A stretch of DNA of 64,000 nucleotides from the NCBI GenBank assembly GCA_963854835.1, contig OY978527.1:44714040-44778039 (forward strand), given 5' to 3'. The notes under the pieces are model-generated. The model saw only the letters and a list, made by a program, of their open reading frames with translations, made no database searches and had not been told where the DNA came from. The position numbers and the translations under genes are program-made. This DNA comes from Megamerina dolium. Lineage: Eukaryota; Arthropoda; Insecta; Diptera; Megamerinidae. Position 1 is the first letter of the stretch; the number at the start of each line of letters is the position of its first letter. Positions 60,601 to 64,000 of the stretch are shown one piece after another.

Positions 60601-62593
60601 TCAGCGAAGAAGACGAACATCATCGAATACACGCCGTGATGCATCTTCGATCATTACAGCAAATAAACCAACCAATGGCAGGTGAGTTGGGATTCGAATG
60701 AGGTGGTCTGACAAAAGTAAATAATACTTGTCTCTTGTTTTTTTATTTTTTTGCAGCGCAAATTCTCGATATTCAGTACCCGGAATACGGTCACTACCCA
60801 TGACACCACCGGGTTTAACTGAACGAGCTCAAATAGCAATTTCCTGTCCAGATGGTTTAGCACATGCATTAAGTGAACAGAATATAAGACTCCAACAGAT
60901 TGTACATGAGCATAAGGTAAGCTGATCGATTGATTGATTGATTGATTGATTATCATTGCCATTTGAATATTGTAATAAATGTATTTTAATTAACAACGAC
61001 AGCAACGTGAAGATGTGCTGCTTCGTGAACTATATGATATGCGCATGGCACTGTTGAAAAAAACATGTCCAAACTGTTGTAATGCACCGACGGCAACAAA
61101 TGACGAGCAGGTGAGTTTGAGTGATGGCAAACTAGTCGCAAATCTTATTGCAGTTGCAGTTTCATTCTCGTTTCTGCTGCCAATAGCCACAAATTTCAAA
61201 TCGCAATAACGCATTATTAACACTAATCAATTAATCGATTGAGGCAAACATTGAACTACTTACTGACCACATGCATAACTACACATATTTTTTGCTTAGT
61301 AGAAACATCTAAATAAATATTGCATAAAGGCATTCTTTAATGAGCTCTTGGATTAATGTTAAATTCTTTTCTCGAATAAAAAAAACCCACTCTCAAGGCA
61401 GATAATATTTCAAATTTGCATTGCAATCTGTCTGATATGTGCGACTGTTGCATTTTTAGTGCAACGGTGGGCAGTAAATTTAAACAGCGATGTCATCGTC
61501 ATTATCATCATAATCATCACTATTTTCATGCGAATCATCAGCAACAGTTTAGAAATTGCAGTGGCGATACAAGTGATGACGACATAGACGATGATTATGA
61601 TTGTGATCGTAACGGCAATAGTTCTGCATCAGTATCGGTTAGTTTTGTTTTTGTTATTTTTGTATTTATTTATTGTTGCTTTCTTTTATTGTTTTTTATT
61701 TCTTTTATTATTTTATTATATTATGTACGGGTAGCTATAAAGGGCTGGTGGCCGTTTAATACAATTCAATCGGAGCAAGCATAATACAATTTGTTCGTAT
61801 TGCCAATGTATTTTGCCACAATAATTGAACATTTTGTCATTTACAAAAGAATTTGCGTAACTATAAATGCATTCGCCAGACACCGGCCACCAGCTCTGTA
61901 TATGCTCGCAGCTTTATAAATATTTTTATTTTTTATTTTTGTTTGTTTTTTTTTTTTTTGCTATTTGCGCAGATATAAATAACAAATGTAATTTGCTGCT
62001 TTTTTTTTTTTTTTTTGAAAATCTTTTATCTGACTCGCATCCATTTTTACAATAGTTATTATTTTGCTATGATAATGATGATGACTACAATGTTTGCGGT
62101 ATTGAGAAATTAGTTCTCTGATTTGTGTTGAGATTTTAGTAATCATTCAGAGAACTATTTTTCTGCAATACAGATTTAAAATAGATTGCTGCCTTCTGAA
62201 CTAATAGCATGATGAACTACTACTCATACAAGTGAATGAGTATCTTTTTTTTAAGTTTAATATTTATTAATAAAACATGTAAACGTTCATTCTCCTTAAA
62301 GCTGTTTTTTCCCCCTCCAATTTTATGTATAAGTATGAGCAATGTGAATTTAATGAAAACTTATATGTTTGTTTCGTTATTCTGTAGTGTTCCGCTGGTG
62401 ATAACTTAGAAAATGCATCAATTTGTTCTTGGGAAGCAGTTGAGGACCGGAGCGGTCCCTCATCGAGTACGACTAGTTCTTCCATACAACCGCCGAACGC
62501 TACAAGTGTACTCTGGGTGCCTGATCATGCCGTCACTCGTTGTACCAGTTGTCAAACAGAATTTTGGCTTGGGCGAAGGAAACATCACTGTCG
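51681..62593 (+). CDS. MTMR3/4: Myotubularin-related phosphoinositide 3-phosphatase, MTMR3/MTMR4 type (3' end beyond window)
   Basis: Expected to hydrolyse PI3P and PI(3,5)P2 on endosomal membranes. Fifteen exons: 51681-51798, 51873-52756, 52833-53023, 53087-53282, 53351-53536, 53594-53758, 53836-53971, 56002-56107, 56181-56821, 56888-57138, 60188-60681, 60757-60916, 61003-61110, 61398-61637, 62388-62593. All phases fit; 1360 residues are visible, already longer than human MTMR3 (about 1200). PH-GRAM: about residues 35-145 (ALSNYRLFMLKK). Phosphatase: WRISNANEEFKLCPSYP, GGGCECTEYYP, and an intact C-x5-R loop HCSDGWDRT with Cys437 and Arg443, then GHKFADRCGHG and CPVFLQWLD. A long Ser/Thr/Asn-rich linker follows, then a coiled segment (SEQNIRLQQIVHEHK). 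FYVE starts WVPDHAVTRCTSC, then RRKHHC at the last visible codon. The orthologue in Drosophila is, I believe, CG3632. The next exon must lie past 64000. Confidence 0.92.
54400..54960 (-). pseudogene. Tc1/mariner-superfamily transposase remnant in intron 7
   Basis: Minus-strand pieces: MEWDDIENRIVVVGLLKCN (54912), GVRDHQRSGRPRIVRTPKA (54765; GRPR linker between the two DNA-binding domains), KALRSRYAHRQILFTDEKIF (54535-54480, with a catalytic Asp), then FNKQNDRVYARSS. It stops near 54420, without a DDD/E C-terminus. A relative lies at 63530-63860. Confidence 0.7.
55474..55727. repeat. Tandem duplication, unit about 132 bp
   Basis: TTTTTTGAACAACCGCAAG begins near 55474 and again near 55606. The second unit lacks about 10 bp (GTTGCCGAAG) but is otherwise almost identical, so the duplication is recent. 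Confidence 0.85.
57445..57696 (+). other. Candidate extra exons of the myotubularin gene
   Basis: The frame from 57443 reads RRVQAPSIITSSNIDTTATS onward, with Ser/Thr/Asn-rich texture like the neighbouring linker exons. It has one TAA (57623-57625). That stop lies inside a possible 60-bp intron (57590-57649: GTAATG to TTTGAG) between exon A (57445-57589, ending SCCD) and exon B (57650-57696, SGCRQNGIHTLASATS, donor GTAGGA). Exon B would join exon 11 in phase. Against it: exon A needs phase 2 at its start while exon 10 ends in phase 0. Confidence 0.3.
58490..59010 (+). pseudogene. Non-LTR reverse-transcriptase scraps
   Basis: LLCKTILKLIWTSGIPI (58501-58550) matches the jockey segment VLKPVWTYGIPLWG seen at 6840. 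A second piece near 58860-58910 (AKYLGVILDLNLSW) is the equivalent segment of another element. Heavily decayed. Confidence 0.6.
59463..59502 (-). repeat. tRNA-like SINE head fragment
   Basis: Minus strand: GCTTGTAGCTCAGCGGTTAG, then TTCGTTGGCC; a good A box (TAGCTCAGCGG). The body beyond it is not recognisable as the SINE of 48850-49493. Confidence 0.45.
59640..59960 (-). pseudogene. mariner remnant related to the one at 23737-24390
   Basis: GTGAGCAAACGCGGC-CCCA and ACAGCTTT-TCAT-C-AAATTTT occur in the same order and orientation as at 24085-24140. No open frame. Confidence 0.5.
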
Positions 62594-62759
62594 GTATGCA
62601 AATAATTACTTTATATTACTGTCTTTCACAAACACAAATACTCATCACTATTAACATCTACGTTGGAACAAGTAGAGGATAGGGCCCATTGAGATAGAAA
62701 AAAATTGAACAGTGGACGATATATGACCTGTTTATAGTTTTTTTATTCAGTGCCTAACT

Positions 62760-63250
62760 GTCGGCAATTATTCAGACAATAAAATGAATAATCCAACAAT
62801 AATCCGCTGGATCACAACTCGCACTCCTCTGCTTCCAAGTGCTTGCATGAGGAAGCGGTAGAAGCTGCGACTAGTGCACACCAGCCAAACAAAATCCTTA
62901 ACGGAAGACCCCCACCTATTGCCAATGTAGAAAAGCAATTGCCCAGGAAAACAAGGTGCACCCTGGCGCAGCTCAGGTCGGGATACAGTAAGTTCCACAA
63001 TAATTATCTATCGAGAATTAGTCCTGATATATCGGACGAATGCCCCGATTGCGGCCAAACAACGCACGACACAGTCCACCTATGCAATTGTCCTTTGTAC
63101 CCCACAAATTGGACACCCGCACAGCTCTGGACATACCCACTTGAGGTGGTTACATTTCTAAGACTTGACCTCTACGAGAACACGAGTGAACAATAGCTTG
63201 TTCATGCTGACGACGACACAAATTGATGTTGCCACAACAACAATGAAATG
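62760..63250 (+). pseudogene. 3' end of a non-LTR retrotransposon (jockey/LOA/R1-like pol C-terminus)
   Basis: Open frame 62843-63196 shows LPRKTRCTLAQLRSGYSKF and CPDCGQTTHDTVHLCNCP, the C-x2-C-x6-H-x4-C zinc motif found after the RT of these elements, then LWTYPLEVVTFLRLD. A short (CAA)n-like tail (CCACAACAACAATG) follows at about 63232. The frame is intact but 5'-truncated, so it cannot act. Confidence 0.7.
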
Positions 63251-63529
63251 AATGGGAATAGAAAAGTTTCTGAAAGTATGTTGTAATAATTCTACCATTC
63301 AGAATCAGCTAATAGGCTAATATCGTAGAACAGAAGAAAAATGAAAGTAATCGGTAGCACTGAACTTAGCGATAATGCTAAATATTTAGTGTTTACAGTT
63401 ACGGTTTTTTGACAGATTTTTGTTTGGAAAGTATGTCAAACAAGTCGATTTAGATACATGCGTTCGTTTGAGCCATAGCTCATTCGGACCATCTTATTGT
63501 TTACAATAAGCACACAATTTTTAACCACA

Positions 63530-63860
63530 GCAAAAAAAAGTTCGCCTCGAAAGAGCAAAAGATTCGTTGCGCTTGCATGAAAGTGGTCAATGTCCGAATA
63601 TTATATTCTCTGATGAACAAAATTTCCTAATCGAACAATTTATAAACTCACAAAATGATCGTGTTTACTAGACCGATCATACATTCGAGAATGGACACCC
63701 AAAGTAATTTCCCATCACAAGGGCCTAGCGTCAAAGTCAATGCGACTTATATCGGAAAAATGGTTTGGGAGTTGCTTTGGAGCCGTGGGCACCGAAAAAT
63801 TTCGGTCATATGTATGTCATTCTACATGTCATATGGTCACATCGATCCGAAGTAAATCGA
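63530..63860 (+). pseudogene. Tc1/mariner-superfamily transposase remnant
   Basis: Reads NIIFSDEQNFLIEQF-like sequence near 63598-63650 (a catalytic Asp), SQNDRVY, then a shifted frame and WSRGHRKISV. It is the same family as the minus-strand remnant at 54400-54960. Confidence 0.6.
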
Positions 63861-64000
63861 TCCTAAGTTTTTTTTATTATTTGCACACATTTTTGTGTTT
63901 CGAAACAATCAAAAATTATTTTCTCACAAAAAAAGTGATAATCTTCTGAATAGGTAACACAAACTGTCGCCCCCTGTAAATAAAAATCCATTTTAAATTG

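Larger units (their letters stand above)
62594..64000 (+). other. Start of intron 15 of the myotubularin gene
   Basis: Begins GTATGC after the first half of the FYVE domain. No exon with the second half (usually CGxVFC and RVC motifs) was found before the window ends; only transposon pieces are present. Confidence 0.65.

Noticed and set aside
1..64000. CRISPR arrays, bacterial operons, riboswitches
   Set aside because: Spliced genes and eukaryotic transposons show this is animal nuclear DNA; regular short repeats here are microsatellites or the 298-bp array.

Overview
The window is a piece of an AT-rich dipteran nuclear genome, most likely a tephritid fruit fly or a close acalyptrate relative. 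Short introns (56-75 bp in several places), Drosophila-like protein sequences and a dense load of mariner, RTE, jockey and Ty3/gypsy remnants support this. The species cannot be fixed from sequence alone. Exon boundaries below were worked out by hand from splice consensus, reading-frame continuity and resemblance to known families; no search or transcript data were available.

Layout. 1-1868: two tandem microsomal glutathione S-transferase-like genes on the minus strand, the first running off the left edge. 2895-7290: a jockey-like retrotransposon split by a 3.3-kb RTE-like element with a visible target duplication. 7300-16140: gene-poor DNA with SINE-like sequence, a 314-bp inverted-repeat element, an (AT)n tract and a truncated second RTE copy. 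16441-20971: a perilipin (Lsd-2) in five exons. 21000-27850: intergenic, with a deleted mariner and a perfect 32-bp palindrome. 27867-28124: V-ATPase subunit e (minus). 28497-32278: a complete young LTR element whose single ORF joins Gag directly to integrase, with no protease, reverse transcriptase or RNase H. 32729-33352: a Ly6/uPAR three-finger protein. 34822-37373: ERp44 (minus, seven exons, one GC-AG intron). 37780-51180: transposon debris, including RTE copy 3, a 307-bp MITE-like element, a 1.55-kb inverted-repeat element with internal 298-bp tandem repeats, a mariner remnant and two tRNA-headed SINE-like units. 51681 to beyond 64000: a myotubularin-family lipid phosphatase of the MTMR3/MTMR4 type; 15 exons are visible and the gene leaves the window inside its FYVE domain.

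The host genes are unrelated housekeeping or membrane genes: glutathione conjugation, lipid-droplet coating, proton pumping, a GPI or membrane Ly6 protein, ER thiol quality control and endosomal phosphoinositide turnover. There is no operon-like logic. The most unusual objects are the Gag-integrase LTR element, the inverted-repeat elements of unclear family, and an unassigned coding-like block inside intron 10 of the myotubularin gene.
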